Shown: positions 24,481 through 34,654 of the stretch, in pieces
How positions within the stretch are numbered: position 1 is the first letter of the stretch
Layout: every line of letters begins with the position of its first letter
NCBI GenBank assembly: GCA_021796835.1
Contig: JAKABO010000014.1
Coordinates: 1 to 53,430, forward strand
DNA length: 53,430 nt
Source: Pseudomonadota bacterium
GTDB taxonomy: Bacteria; Pseudomonadota; Gammaproteobacteria; Burkholderiales; Ferrovaceae
Direction: 5' to 3'
Position numbers and translations under genes: made by a program
The notes under the pieces: generated by a model
Databases searched by the model: none
The model's input: only the letters and a program-made list of their open reading frames with translations
What the model was told of the DNA's origin: nothing

Positions 24481-27400
24481 TCAACGGGACAATCCTGCTA
24501 CATTCACCACAGCACTCCGGGCGCAAATGGGTGAAGGCAGGAAGGGGAAAATTCGTTCGATGGCATGAAGTAAGGTGCCATCGGTGGCCAGAGGTTCTGC
24601 GGGGTAATCAGACCAGGTCAGAGACAATTCAAACAGGGGACGGAGTTTTTCTGCCCGTGCCCAGAACATGGTTCCTACAGGAAAATTGAAATGTTCCGGC
24701 AATTTTTCGATGCCCAGACGCGCCGCCAGATCCGTGGCATGGTGCCTGTTCCGATCCCATCCCACCGGTTGAGGGTTATCTGGAAAGACCAAGCCGAGGG
24801 TGGGGTCGGCCGCCATTGCCGTAACAATGGTATCTGCCATGGCGCCGCCAACGCCACCCAGAAGATTTTCCAATAGGAAAAGATACCAACTTGAGCCGAT
24901 GGCTGGATCGGCATGGGGCGTCAATTTCGTATGAAGGTGACCGATTAACTCGTAGTTGGCCAGTAATTCCGGTCCGAATTGCGTCAATAAAGGGCCAATG
25001 TCTCGTCCCCGGTTAGGGACTACCTCGAGTCGCACGACCCGACCACCGTAGTTTGCCAGAATCTCCTCCACGAGGATGCGATGATCCGCGCGGGGAACAC
25101 TGACAAACAAATCGGGTTTGAGCGTGTTCTGCTCCAGACGTTCCAGCATTGCCGTCAGCAGGTGGGGGTAAAACACATGGAGATGCAGAGCGACTTTCTG
25201 GTTTTTTGGAACAACGAGTTTTTCTGCGCTCACCGGTCTGATCACTTGTTGTAACCACGGTCCATGGGGACAACCTGCGCGCAGATAGTCGGCAAATGCA
25301 TCAGCATGGGGGATTGATAACCCATGTTTCGCTACATAAACTGCCGGATGAAACCCCGGAGTCGGTTTGGTGCGCCGGATGCCCGTCAACCAGGACAAAA
25401 TGTACCTGTGAATCCGTTCTTTTTCGGGTATATCCTGCCCCTGCTGCAAGGAGGCAAAATCGTGGCAAAAATGACCTGAGTGATAAATTTCCTCGATGTC
25501 TAGCCGGATCTGTGTTGGAAGTTCAAGGATCTCGCGCGCTGCTTTCTCCAACCTTGAGACATAGGCAGCACTGCTCATTCCGGGTTTTCTGACCAATTGT
25601 CGACAGCGCTCTCCGATTTCCCGGCGTTGGTTTTCGTTTTCTGCGAGCGATTGCACCCTACCGGCCAAGTCATGGACATCCAGGTAGGAAGCCACGCAGG
25701 CTGTTCCCAGACCTTCCATGGACAAAATTTCTGCTACCCCGGATCCTTGGTCGAAGCAGAGCACAGGCAAGCCTGCTGCCATGGCCTCCAGCCCTTCAGC
25801 AGAAAAAGTACTTGAACGGGTTGTCAGAAGGTAAAGATCGGCCTCGGCATATCCGGGAGTGGCCGCTGATTTTTTGTCAAAGTAACTGATCACTTCTGCC
25901 ACACCCATGCGCTGAATTTGATCGATTACGGCGGAGATGTATTTCTGGTCCGGTGATGCTGCTTCATGATCCCGGATCCAGATAAAACGATAGTGAAAGT
26001 TCGGCGATTGTCGAACCAACAGGGAGGCACAAGCCGCGAACAAGTCGATTCCGTTCTGATACAAAAGCTCTCCGCCGCCCAATACCACAATTTCGTTGGT
26101 TGATCTCGGAGAACATTGAATAGGGTCCAACATTCCCAATTTCTCTAGCTTCGAGGATGGCAGTCCTTGATGCAGGACAGTAGCGACCCGATCCTCCAGA
26201 TAGGGAAAAAAACTTCTGGCCGCGGTTAGCTGGGATTGACAGGGAAACAGCGTCAGGCTGGACCAGAACAGGGTCTCCTCCAACGTAGTCGCTGAATGGT
26301 TTTCGGAAAGGATAGAGTGCGCCAGACTGATGACTGGAATAAAGTGATGGGCCAGCATGCGTGCAAAAGGGATGGGGCCAATCCCATCGATCAGCGCAAG
26401 CCGGAGGGCATGGCAAGCGCAAAGGTTCCCGATGGCACTTTCCCAGAGGACGGGATTGGTGTGTGTGTCAGCAACCTGAAGAACAACGGCTCCGGCCGCT
26501 CGAAAACTCATTTTTCTTTTGTCGCAATCATCAACCAGCACAATCAGGTTGAAACGCAGCCCGAGAAGCGTAACCACTTCAATCAGGAAATCCTCGGAAG
26601 AAGCAGTGGCTCCTCCTCCGATAAAAACCAACAACAAAGTCTCTCTGCCAACCGTGAATTCTGAAAAATCTCCTAACATGCGCAAGTTAGATGGGCGCGG
26701 AAGACGCCCCTCTCGGTGTCCGTGGGTCCGATAGTGATCTACCGGATTTATGCCCAAACGGGCAACATCCGGGTACATTTTTAGATAAAAATCCACGTCA
26801 ACTTCCAGTTCTTTGGGAGGGGCTCCAATGTTCATGAACTTTTTAAGGTGGGTAGTTTTTTTTGCGACTCCTTGCATCTTCGAGGATATTTTTCGAAGTG
26901 GCGACAGCCATTGCCAGGACAGACCAGATTCTCTGGCTAAATGATTTTTCCTCTGTTCGCTTAACTGTTGCTGAAGTTCTACAATCTGATTCTCCGATTC
27001 CATCAAAGTGTCTTTGAGGATCTTGACTTGTGACTGAATCAGGTCAGATAAGGGGGCTACCTCATCAGTGCGTGGAAAAACCGGGTATTTCCCCGTCAGG
27101 GTGATGAAATCACGGTAGTCAAAATCATAACCAGACTTGATGCGGGAAGCTTTTTCCGGATCTGCCAGCAATCGGTAAATGAGGGAGATTCCGAACAACC
27201 TTGCCCAGGGCAACGCCTTGTCCTGCAAGGACAATAAGGCAAGAACGAAATCCGGTTCGAATTCATCCTTGCGTACATACTCTTCTGCCTCCGGGAAAAT
27301 AGCCAGCATCTCTTCAGCACTGCGGATCTGTTGGTAGTTCTCCAGAATGAGATGAAATTCGGTGGCCGTACGCGCCTGGGTCTCAGGGCGATTCCCGCTG

Positions 27401-28062
27401 GCATTGGCTTCGTTTGAGCGAACCCTGAAACGAACCAGTTTTTCAGGCAATACATGGATGTCGTACTTGAAACACAGTCGGATCCACATTTCCAGATCAG
27501 GAAGTTGTCCCAGGCCTTTACGGTATACCCCGCAGTCTTCATAGCAAAACTTGCGAATCAGAATGCTGGGGTGGCAGAGGGCATTGGCATGATAGAAGAA
27601 GTAATTCAGCCACTGAAACCGGGTCCGGTTGGGCTGATCGAAAATGGTGGCATAAAAATGGCTGTCGTCTTCCAGGAACGCGCCTGTTTCATCGATGACA
27701 TGTGTCTGGCAAAAGACCGCGCCTATGGCGCTGTGTGTATCCAGGAAATGAACCTGACGCTCGAGTTTTTCCGGTTCCCAGACATCATCTGAATGGTGAA
27801 TGGCAATGTACTGGCCGGAGGCTACCTCCTCGATCGCCCGATTCGCAACGTAGCGTCGGGTTTCATCGTTACGATAGGCCTTGATCCTCGGGTCGACATA
27901 ACTGCCGATGATTTCCCAGGAATCATCAGAGGAAGCATCGTCCCAAATGATCAACTCGAAGTCCTGGAACGTCTGTGACAGAACGCTCTCGATGGACTCC
28001 CGAATATATTTACCGTGATTGAAAGAAGTCAGGATGACCGAGACTTTGGGGTTGGCACTCAT
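24481..28062 (-). CDS. Giant multidomain glycosyltransferase: GT2 + GT4 + RgpF-like
   Basis: 1193 residues. Residues 1-230 are a GT2 domain (KVSVILTSFNHGKYI, WDDASSDDS, IAIHHSDDVWEPEKL). A predicted coiled coil follows at about 340-385. A short motif at about 420-455 (YLKMYPDVARLGINPVDHYR) is a linker seen in many surface glycosyltransferases. Residues 460-850 form a GT4-like domain with the E-x7-E segment EGLEAMAAGLPVLCF. Residues 950-1190 match the rhamnan-synthesis RgpF family (VALHLHVFYPHLL, VPNRGRDIGPLL, GHLHTKLT). Three transferases in one chain suggest successive sugar additions. It overlaps the upstream gene by 4 nt. Confidence 0.9.
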   Translation of the reverse strand: MSANPKVSVILTSFNHGKYIRESIESVLSQTFQDFELIIWDDASSDDSWEIIGSYVDPRIKAYRNDETRRYVANRAIEEVASGQYIAIHHSDDVWEPEKLERQVHFLDTHSAIGAVFCQTHVIDETGAFLEDDSHFYATIFDQPNRTRFQWLNYFFYHANALCHPSILIRKFCYEDCGVYRKGLGQLPDLEMWIRLCFKYDIHVLPEKLVRFRVRSNEANASGNRPETQARTATEFHLILENYQQIRSAEEMLAIFPEAEEYVRKDEFEPDFVLALLSLQDKALPWARLFGISLIYRLLADPEKASRIKSGYDFDYRDFITLTGKYPVFPRTDEVAPLSDLIQSQVKILKDTLMESENQIVELQQQLSEQRKNHLARESGLSWQWLSPLRKISSKMQGVAKKTTHLKKFMNIGAPPKELEVDVDFYLKMYPDVARLGINPVDHYRTHGHREGRLPRPSNLRMLGDFSEFTVGRETLLLVFIGGGATASSEDFLIEVVTLLGLRFNLIVLVDDCDKRKMSFRAAGAVVLQVADTHTNPVLWESAIGNLCACHALRLALIDGIGPIPFARMLAHHFIPVISLAHSILSENHSATTLEETLFWSSLTLFPCQSQLTAARSFFPYLEDRVATVLHQGLPSSKLEKLGMLDPIQCSPRSTNEIVVLGGGELLYQNGIDLFAACASLLVRQSPNFHYRFIWIRDHEAASPDQKYISAVIDQIQRMGVAEVISYFDKKSAATPGYAEADLYLLTTRSSTFSAEGLEAMAAGLPVLCFDQGSGVAEILSMEGLGTACVASYLDVHDLAGRVQSLAENENQRREIGERCRQLVRKPGMSSAAYVSRLEKAAREILELPTQIRLDIEEIYHSGHFCHDFASLQQGQDIPEKERIHRYILSWLTGIRRTKPTPGFHPAVYVAKHGLSIPHADAFADYLRAGCPHGPWLQQVIRPVSAEKLVVPKNQKVALHLHVFYPHLLTAMLERLEQNTLKPDLFVSVPRADHRILVEEILANYGGRVVRLEVVPNRGRDIGPLLTQFGPELLANYELIGHLHTKLTPHADPAIGSSWYLFLLENLLGGVGGAMADTIVTAMAADPTLGLVFPDNPQPVGWDRNRHHATDLAARLGIEKLPEHFNFPVGTMFWARAEKLRPLFELSLTWSDYPAEPLATDGTLLHAIERIFPFLPSPICARSAVVNVAGLSR

Positions 28063-31000
28063 GGCATTGCCCCGTTTCCAGGTTCCAGGGAAGAGGGAAT
28101 CCGGTTCATTGCAGCCCCGTGGGGGAGTGCATCCAGGATCTGCCGGCGCAAGGCCGCTACTCGTTCCTCGCAGAGGCGGTACTCACCCTGTTCCAGCAAA
28201 TGATTTTTCCGATCCGAGTCGGATAGCGCCAGTGTATGTTCTTTATCGCCGCGACGGTGGATGTAATCACCAATGAAAATACTGTCCTGTAAGGAAGCCC
28301 AGTCAGTTTTTTCCGCAGAAAAGATTTGCATTGTCAGGTAATAGTCTTCGAGGAATTTCATGTCGTCAAAGTAGTGAATGCAGGTCAGATCGATGAGGTT
28401 CAGGTTGAGCATGAAACTGTGCAGGGGGGCATGGTTGAGATGTAGATAGTCCTGGTAGGTCAGGCCCAGCGTGTAATTTTTTTCCCGACTCAGAATCATT
28501 CCGGTTTCCGCATCGACCGTGGTCGAAAATACCCGTCCGAAGGTTGCATTTTTGTTGGTATTCTCAAGTCGTGCCAGCAGAGTTCTGTAGGCATGGGAAA
28601 ACAGGATATCATCGTAATCGAGAAAGGCTACATAGCCCTTTCCGATGGCTTTTATCGTGTCGTTCAGCATCAGAGATCGCACATCCGGGGTGTTTGGGGA
28701 AGAAGTGTAGCGCCGAATCATCGGCCGACATTCCTCAGACCAGGGCATGCCCTCCAGTTTGCGTCGCAGGGAGTCCGTCTCTTCATCTGTGAGATCCTGA
28801 AGCGCCAGCCAAGGTTGAACCCTGCAGTCAGCCTGAGCCAGAAGGGAATACAGGGACCTCATCAAAATATCGGTGACGGCACCGCGATGAAAACGGACGA
28901 TCGTTGCGACCTTCTCCAATTTTTGGTGGTTTTTCCGAAGGGGAGGACAAACCTTGAAATAGATCGCCTGGAGGCAGACCTTTGATCCCTTCCAGACACC
29001 CGGTGGGCGCAGATAAATCTCGCCACGTTGCCAATAGCCAATCGAAAAATTTGGTGCGGTCTCTTCATGAATGAAGTCGGGGTCGTTGCAAGGGGTTGCA
29101 CTGATGAGGAAACCACGATGCCTGAGTCCCATTTTTACCAGAGCGATGAACGAATCCTGAGGAAAAATGACGGGTTCGGAAAACTCGATGATGAAATCCA
29201 CTTTTCTGTGAATGCGCTCATTGCAACGGACCCCCAACGCTTGCAATTCAGAGGCGATGTAAAAGTTGTGAATGGTCAGCTGGAAGCCTTGTGTCAAACA
29301 GAACTGAGCCAGATACTGCAAAAAATATTTTCTTGTCGTGGGCTCTGACTGGAGGCGTTGTGATACGATGGGAGCCAGAATGAACTCCAGATGAAGTTCT
29401 GGCGCGGGTTCGATGTAATCCAGCCCATCATAGGGATAATCGCAAAGGGAGCGGCCCACTGAGTTGAGATAGCCATACCCGTACTTGAGATCGGGTTCCA
29501 GATGAGCTCCTCGTCCCCATTCATTCCAGGCATCCACCAGGATGAAACGACGGTCAGGTGGCAGATGGGTTTCCGTATGCACAATTAACTGTGTCAGCCA
29601 CTTCTGCATCTTTTTCGGCGTTGAACGATGTAAGATGGCCCCGGACGCCTCCTGTGGGCGAGCCATGCCATCCCAGGAGGGAACCAGGGAACGAAAGCAG
29701 GGCAAGGAGGGGGCGGAAAACTGCCTTGTGTGATGGTCGACTACCGCTTCATAATCGAAAACCGGTGCCTTCAGCGTCCAGTAGGGATACAGGTCCTGGT
29801 TGATCGTCGGAACGTCTTTCTCGATCCCTTCCGGTTGCCATTGTTCGACGAAGGCATCAAAACCGGAATTCGCAGGGGCATCCTCCCCGAAATCCAGGCT
29901 CCCCACCAAAAATGGCGGCTGAATTTCCTGACGCTCACATTCCTCATGCCAGAGGGTTTGGCAGGATTTCCCAAACCCCTGGGTACCAGCGGCACGGATC
30001 AGGACCATGGGGCGATGGGCCACCTTGAGATAGCGTGGATCCCTGAAGAATGGAATCAGGTAATCGATCAGGGTAGGTGCATGCTCAGCCAGGTCGCTCT
30101 GATCCAGATTCTGACCATCGTTCCCCGTCCAGCAAAAACAGTAAGGCAAGGCGATCCGGGGGGACGCTCGCAACACTGCCACGGGTTGCTCGAAAACAGG
30201 AGATCCATTTTGCCATTCAAGGTGGAAAACGAACCCCTGCATGCCGGATTTTTGCATCATCCCCGCTTGTTTTTCGAGCAGGGCCAGTCCTGCAGACCGA
30301 TCATAGTAGCCCAGATCCTCATGGGGAACGTGTTGTTGATAGTGCCCTTCGAATATCGGAGTGGCCGAACGTACCCTGTTCCACTCGGCCCCTTCCAGTT
30401 GCACGGATGAAAAAAAGCGTGGTTGATAGTAAGCCAATACCTTGATGGAATGATGAACGATTGTGTCGGAATAATCGTTCTGTTCTTCATGGTATTCCTG
30501 AGATTCATAAGAAAGTTCCGGGGTTTCAAGACGGTAGTTCCGCCCCGCCGAAGTGGTCGTGAACATCAGGATAAGTCGTTCCAGGGCGTGGGCCAGAGTG
30601 GCGTCCGCCGGAATCGGTTCTTCAGGAAAATCCTGGTAAGACAGGGGCAGCGAAAGAAATTGCTTGAGACATGAAGTTTTTGCCCAGAACATTCCCCCTT
30701 GAGGGAATTCGACGAAGGGGAAATCATCGATGTCGAATAAGTCGTGGGTGAACAAAAATGAACGGGCGATCTCATGATTATCCAGCCAGCCCGTGGCATC
30801 CCAGAAGGCACCCTTGTTCCCGGCGGGATAGACGGCGCGGGCATCTTCCTCGAGTAAACGTAAAATCTGACGAATTCCGTTTTCTGAGCCGCAGAGCTGG
30901 TTCATCAGGGAATTGAACCAGCCTTCCAGATTCGTGGCATGGGGGCTTTTTTTAGTGTGGAAATGGGCGATGTAGTCATAGTCGGTCAGACGGGTGCCGA

Positions 31001-31514
31001 ACTGGATGATGAAGGGCGCTATGTCCCGACCCCGGTTGGGAACGTTTTCGATGATTACCTGATTCACGCGAGGAATTTCCTGCTTGAAGCGGCTCAGATA
31101 ATTTTTGACCGCGCGCTTTCCGGGAACTGAGACAAACAGATCGAACTCAAGAGGAATATGCTTCAGGTACTGGATGCACACCTCCGTCATGTCGTCATAA
31201 TAGAGGTGCAGGTGGACGGCGATTTTTCTGGGGGTAAGCGGCAGGGCTTCCGAAGGAGAGGGGGACAGATAGAAAGGAACTGTCCGGAACTTTTCCCGTT
31301 GCAACTTTTCTTTCTGGCGCATTGACAGGGCATAGGCCTGGGGTTTGTCGAACCGGTTCCTGCCCAGTCCCAGTTTGCGCGCCGTCAGTGCGATGGCATA
31401 GCCCCATCCGCCCAGGCGTACCACCTGAAAAAAACTCGAAAACAGTTTGGGCCGTTTGATCACGATCCACGCAATGCCGATCCATGACCTGAGGCTATTC
31501 AAATGACGCTCCAT
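28059..31514 (-). CDS. Giant glycan-synthesis protein: RgpF-like + GH99/WbsX-like + GT2-like
   Basis: 1151 residues. An RgpF-like domain occupies about 90-330 (KIAVHLHLYYDDM, VPNRGRDIAPF, AHFHTKKSPH). About 360-700 is a GH99-like WbsX domain (VLAYYQPRFFSSV, FEGHYQQHVPHEDLGYYD, LPYCFCWTG, LVDAWNEWGRGAHLEPD). A region of unknown type spans 700-880. The last part (880-1110) resembles a GT2 enzyme (VATIVRFHRGAVTDILMRSL, VAFLDYDDILFSHA). It is followed with a 4-nt overlap by the other giant enzyme. Combining an RgpF and a WbsX domain in one chain points to synthesis or trimming of a rhamnose-containing surface glycan (inference). Confidence 0.86.
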   Translation of the reverse strand: MERHLNSLRSWIGIAWIVIKRPKLFSSFFQVVRLGGWGYAIALTARKLGLGRNRFDKPQAYALSMRQKEKLQREKFRTVPFYLSPSPSEALPLTPRKIAVHLHLYYDDMTEVCIQYLKHIPLEFDLFVSVPGKRAVKNYLSRFKQEIPRVNQVIIENVPNRGRDIAPFIIQFGTRLTDYDYIAHFHTKKSPHATNLEGWFNSLMNQLCGSENGIRQILRLLEEDARAVYPAGNKGAFWDATGWLDNHEIARSFLFTHDLFDIDDFPFVEFPQGGMFWAKTSCLKQFLSLPLSYQDFPEEPIPADATLAHALERLILMFTTTSAGRNYRLETPELSYESQEYHEEQNDYSDTIVHHSIKVLAYYQPRFFSSVQLEGAEWNRVRSATPIFEGHYQQHVPHEDLGYYDRSAGLALLEKQAGMMQKSGMQGFVFHLEWQNGSPVFEQPVAVLRASPRIALPYCFCWTGNDGQNLDQSDLAEHAPTLIDYLIPFFRDPRYLKVAHRPMVLIRAAGTQGFGKSCQTLWHEECERQEIQPPFLVGSLDFGEDAPANSGFDAFVEQWQPEGIEKDVPTINQDLYPYWTLKAPVFDYEAVVDHHTRQFSAPSLPCFRSLVPSWDGMARPQEASGAILHRSTPKKMQKWLTQLIVHTETHLPPDRRFILVDAWNEWGRGAHLEPDLKYGYGYLNSVGRSLCDYPYDGLDYIEPAPELHLEFILAPIVSQRLQSEPTTRKYFLQYLAQFCLTQGFQLTIHNFYIASELQALGVRCNERIHRKVDFIIEFSEPVIFPQDSFIALVKMGLRHRGFLISATPCNDPDFIHEETAPNFSIGYWQRGEIYLRPPGVWKGSKVCLQAIYFKVCPPLRKNHQKLEKVATIVRFHRGAVTDILMRSLYSLLAQADCRVQPWLALQDLTDEETDSLRRKLEGMPWSEECRPMIRRYTSSPNTPDVRSLMLNDTIKAIGKGYVAFLDYDDILFSHAYRTLLARLENTNKNATFGRVFSTTVDAETGMILSREKNYTLGLTYQDYLHLNHAPLHSFMLNLNLIDLTCIHYFDDMKFLEDYYLTMQIFSAEKTDWASLQDSIFIGDYIHRRGDKEHTLALSDSDRKNHLLEQGEYRLCEERVAALRRQILDALPHGAAMNRIPSSLEPGNGAMP

Positions 31515-31536
31515 GACGTTTCAAAACAGGTTTTCC

Positions 31537-32730
31537 TCATTTGATTCGTTGACCGATCCATTTGGCATTGGCCTGTGTCAGGGCGAGAATGTCGCCGATC
31601 TTTTCCACGACTTGCGCTGAAACCCTGGCTCCAATGGGGAGTTGCAGGCAAGAGTGACATAATTCATCGGTATGGATCAGTGGTTCGGTACAAAACCGGG
31701 AATCATTGGCATAAGGGATACAGCGGTGCAGACCAGGATAGAAATACCTTCTGGCGATCACGTTTTCCGCCTTTAAAACCTCGAGTAATTGATCCCGGGA
31801 TAACCCGAACCGAACCTCGTCAATTTCGCAGATGAGATACTGGTAATTGGACACTAGGACTTGCGCCGGTTCCACCAGGCGTATGCCCGGAATGTCGCGC
31901 AGGCGGCACTCGTAGAGTCGGTACAATTTTTCATTGTTGGCGCGATTTTCCGGAAAATCCTCCAGGCTCATCAGGGCCACGGCTGCCTGGGCTTCCGACA
32001 TGCGCGCATTGGCCACCCGTACCACGGGCACCAAAGGGGTGCTCTCCCGGTAACTCGGTCGGATACTGCGTAGACGCAAGGCCAGGTCATCGTCGTTTGT
32101 GCAGATGCAGCCCCCTTCCGAGGCATTCAGGATTTTGGTGGCGTGGAAGGAAAACACTTCAGCCTGGCCGAAACGACCGATCTTTCCTTCTTCAATGGCA
32201 CACCCGAAGGCATGAGCCGAATCAAAGTAGAGTTTCACGCCCAGAGTGTTCGCAAGTTTTTCCAGGATCTGTGGCTGACAGGTGCCTCCCCATAAGTTTA
32301 CCCCCATGATGGCGCTCACTTCCTCATCCATACGGCGGACGATCTGGTCCACATCGATTTGATGGGTGTTTCTATTGATGTCACAGAACAAGGGGGCCAG
32401 TCCGGCCCGGGAAACCGATTGAGCAGAGGCGATGAAGGTAAAAGCCGGCATCAGGACCTTACCCGTCAGTTCCAGGGCATCGGCCACCATCATCAATCCC
32501 AAGGTGGCATTGCTGACCAGAAGGACATGCTTTACCCCAAAAAACTCGCGCAACCGGCACTCCAGTTGTTCATGAAGCGGGCCATTGTTGTTGTAGTACT
32601 GACGTTCGAAAATGCCCCGAAAGGCCCGTTCATAACGTTCCCAGGAAGGAAAATAAAGCTGGCCCACGGGGAGCGGCGTATCAAACGCACGGGGTGCCCC
32701 AAAAATCGCAAGGTTTGGTCGAGTGTTCAT
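31537..32730 (-). CDS. DegT/DnrJ/EryC1/StrS-family PLP sugar aminotransferase
   Basis: 397 residues. The PLP-binding lysine lies in FSFHATKILNASEGG (about K199); the aspartate that contacts the pyridine nitrogen is in LYFDSAHAFG (about D170), and LMPAFTFIASAQSV is the glycine-loop region of the family. These enzymes transaminate keto groups on nucleotide sugars to make amino sugars. It overlaps the preceding homologous gene by 4 nt. Confidence 0.92.
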   Translation of the reverse strand: MNTRPNLAIFGAPRAFDTPLPVGQLYFPSWERYERAFRGIFERQYYNNNGPLHEQLECRLREFFGVKHVLLVSNATLGLMMVADALELTGKVLMPAFTFIASAQSVSRAGLAPLFCDINRNTHQIDVDQIVRRMDEEVSAIMGVNLWGGTCQPQILEKLANTLGVKLYFDSAHAFGCAIEEGKIGRFGQAEVFSFHATKILNASEGGCICTNDDDLALRLRSIRPSYRESTPLVPVVRVANARMSEAQAAVALMSLEDFPENRANNEKLYRLYECRLRDIPGIRLVEPAQVLVSNYQYLICEIDEVRFGLSRDQLLEVLKAENVIARRYFYPGLHRCIPYANDSRFCTEPLIHTDELCHSCLQLPIGARVSAQVVEKIGDILALTQANAKWIGQRIK

Positions 32731-33938
32731 CCTTGACTTCCTGACCGGGTTTTCTCCAGGATTTCATCTGCATGCTTGGCCATGAACTCCAGAATGGTCA
32801 CGATATCCTCGACATCGGCAGGGCTAACCCGATGTCCGCAAGGGAGATTGATGAAAACTTCTGCCAATCGATCTGTCACTGGCAAATCTGCGGGCACATG
32901 GGGGAAGGCCATGACCTTGCGATGCAGGGGGGGGGCATAGTAGGAACGCGCCAGGATATTCTCCGCATTGAGTAGGGCAATGGTGATCTCCCGGGAAAGC
33001 GGCCAGGACGGGAGCAGTTCCACCACGATATTTTTGTAGCCCGTCGGATAACGCTCGTCGAACGCCACCAGCCGTAATCCAGGTACTCCAGCCAGTCGTC
33101 GCTGATAGGTTTGATAGCGTTCGCGATTGCGTTCAACCTGCGCATCCACGTCATCGAGGCTGGCCAGGGCCATGGCGGCATGAATTTCATTGAGTTTGGC
33201 ATTCATCCCCTGGCCCAGGACGACATTGTCCAGTCCTGAAAACCCGAACCCTCTCAGGACCGCCAGTTTTTGAGCCAATGCTCCGTCATTCGTAGTGATA
33301 TAGCCCCCCCCAAATCCGTTCAACAGTTTACAGGCGTGCAGGGAAAACCCTTCGGCACGGCCAAATTTCCCTACTTTACCTGCCGCCAAGCCTTCGTAAA
33401 CCGATTCGACAGAATCAAACAGCAGGGGAATCCCTGTCTCATCCGATAACTGTTCCAGTCCTTCGACATCACAACCATTGACGATGGGATGAACGCCCAG
33501 AATCAGGGCGGTTTCTTCATTGATACAGGGTTCGACAGTTTTGCGCGTCATCGCCAGGGTGGTCGGATCCACTTCACAAAAGCGCGGTTTCAGCGGAACC
33601 CATGCGGCAATGTCGGCCATGCGCCGGTAAGTCAGGGCGGGCATCACCACCTCTGAGCGATGCTCGAGGGCCAGTACGGACATTGTCAGAGCCAGAGCCC
33701 AGAATCCGCTGTTAAAGGTAATACAATGGCTAACCTCGTGAAACTCTGCCAGCCTTTTTTCTAATAATCGGACATTGGGTCCATTGTTCGTATATTGTCC
33801 CTGTTCATAGAAAACTTTTGAGTATTCCAGAAATTTTTCGATATCCGGTTGCAGCAGATTGGAGGTGGAACGGGGTACGGCAAAGGCCGGCTTGCCGTTG
33901 AATAGTGCCAAATCTTCGATGCCCTTTTTGATCAACAT
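32727..33938 (-). CDS. DegT/DnrJ/EryC1/StrS-family PLP sugar aminotransferase, second copy
   Basis: 403 residues, related to but clearly different from its neighbour. The lysine is in FSLHACKLLNGFGGGYITTN (about K204) and the aspartate in LLFDSVES (about D175), where the usual DAAHA is replaced by DSVES, so its substrate pocket probably differs. Two tandem paralogues suggest that two different nucleotide amino sugars, or two positions on one sugar, are aminated. Five nucleotides separate it from the upstream methyltransferase. Confidence 0.9.
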   Translation of the reverse strand: MLIKKGIEDLALFNGKPAFAVPRSTSNLLQPDIEKFLEYSKVFYEQGQYTNNGPNVRLLEKRLAEFHEVSHCITFNSGFWALALTMSVLALEHRSEVVMPALTYRRMADIAAWVPLKPRFCEVDPTTLAMTRKTVEPCINEETALILGVHPIVNGCDVEGLEQLSDETGIPLLFDSVESVYEGLAAGKVGKFGRAEGFSLHACKLLNGFGGGYITTNDGALAQKLAVLRGFGFSGLDNVVLGQGMNAKLNEIHAAMALASLDDVDAQVERNRERYQTYQRRLAGVPGLRLVAFDERYPTGYKNIVVELLPSWPLSREITIALLNAENILARSYYAPPLHRKVMAFPHVPADLPVTDRLAEVFINLPCGHRVSPADVEDIVTILEFMAKHADEILEKTRSGSQG

Positions 33939-33943
33939 GCTTT

Positions 33944-34654
33944 TTACTTTCCCGTGTCACGCATCAACAGCGCGTCATAACGGTAGTATGACGCGTAAAA
34001 CTCCGGTGGCATGGTTGAAAAACTCACCTTCCAGCCGGATTGGCGGACCAGGTATTCAAATTCCTGTCGGGTTCTCCAACATCCTGTCGCCGTTTCATGA
34101 TTCGATAATTCATTCCTGCCGGGTGTTCGCTTATAAAAATCAGCCGCATGGTCACGATCCGGGAGGTTCCCGATAAAACAGCGTCGAACCCTGGTGAATT
34201 TCTCGTACAGCGTGCGTAACACCTGGATAGCCTCGTTTTCAGACAGGTATTGAAAACTGCCATAGCAAAGGACCTTGGTAAATCGTTCGGGGCTGGTTTC
34301 TGTCGTGACATAGTCTCCTGCCCCAACTTCAAGAAAACCAAAATTGGGGAGTTTTTCAAAATTTGTTCGGGCGACCGAGATCAGGTGTTGCGAAAGATCC
34401 ACGCCCAGAAAGCCCGCACAACGGCCGAATAAACGTTGCGACAACGCCCCGTTCCCGCAGGCAATATCCAGTAATACATCCTCTGGCTCAAAATTCAAAC
34501 CGGTGCAGATAGTGGCCACGATCCTTTCGATCTGGTCTTCCGGGACAGGAACCCCCTGCACGGTGCGTAGAACCTGACCCCAGAAATCATCCGGAGGGCG
34601 GGTCCGCGCGTATTCGTCATAACTGAATTTTCGTCCGGATGGCTGGGTACTCAT
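33944..34654 (-). CDS. Class I SAM-dependent methyltransferase
   Basis: 236 residues. Motif I is VLLDIACGNGALSQRLFG (about residues 58-75), followed by LGVDLSQHLISVA, and FTKVLCYGSFQYLSENEAIQVL in place of motif IV. A plausible role is methylation of a sugar in the surface glycan. It overlaps the WbqC-like gene by 4 nt (ATGA). Confidence 0.88.
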   Translation of the reverse strand: MSTQPSGRKFSYDEYARTRPPDDFWGQVLRTVQGVPVPEDQIERIVATICTGLNFEPEDVLLDIACGNGALSQRLFGRCAGFLGVDLSQHLISVARTNFEKLPNFGFLEVGAGDYVTTETSPERFTKVLCYGSFQYLSENEAIQVLRTLYEKFTRVRRCFIGNLPDRDHAADFYKRTPGRNELSNHETATGCWRTRQEFEYLVRQSGWKVSFSTMPPEFYASYYRYDALLMRDTGK

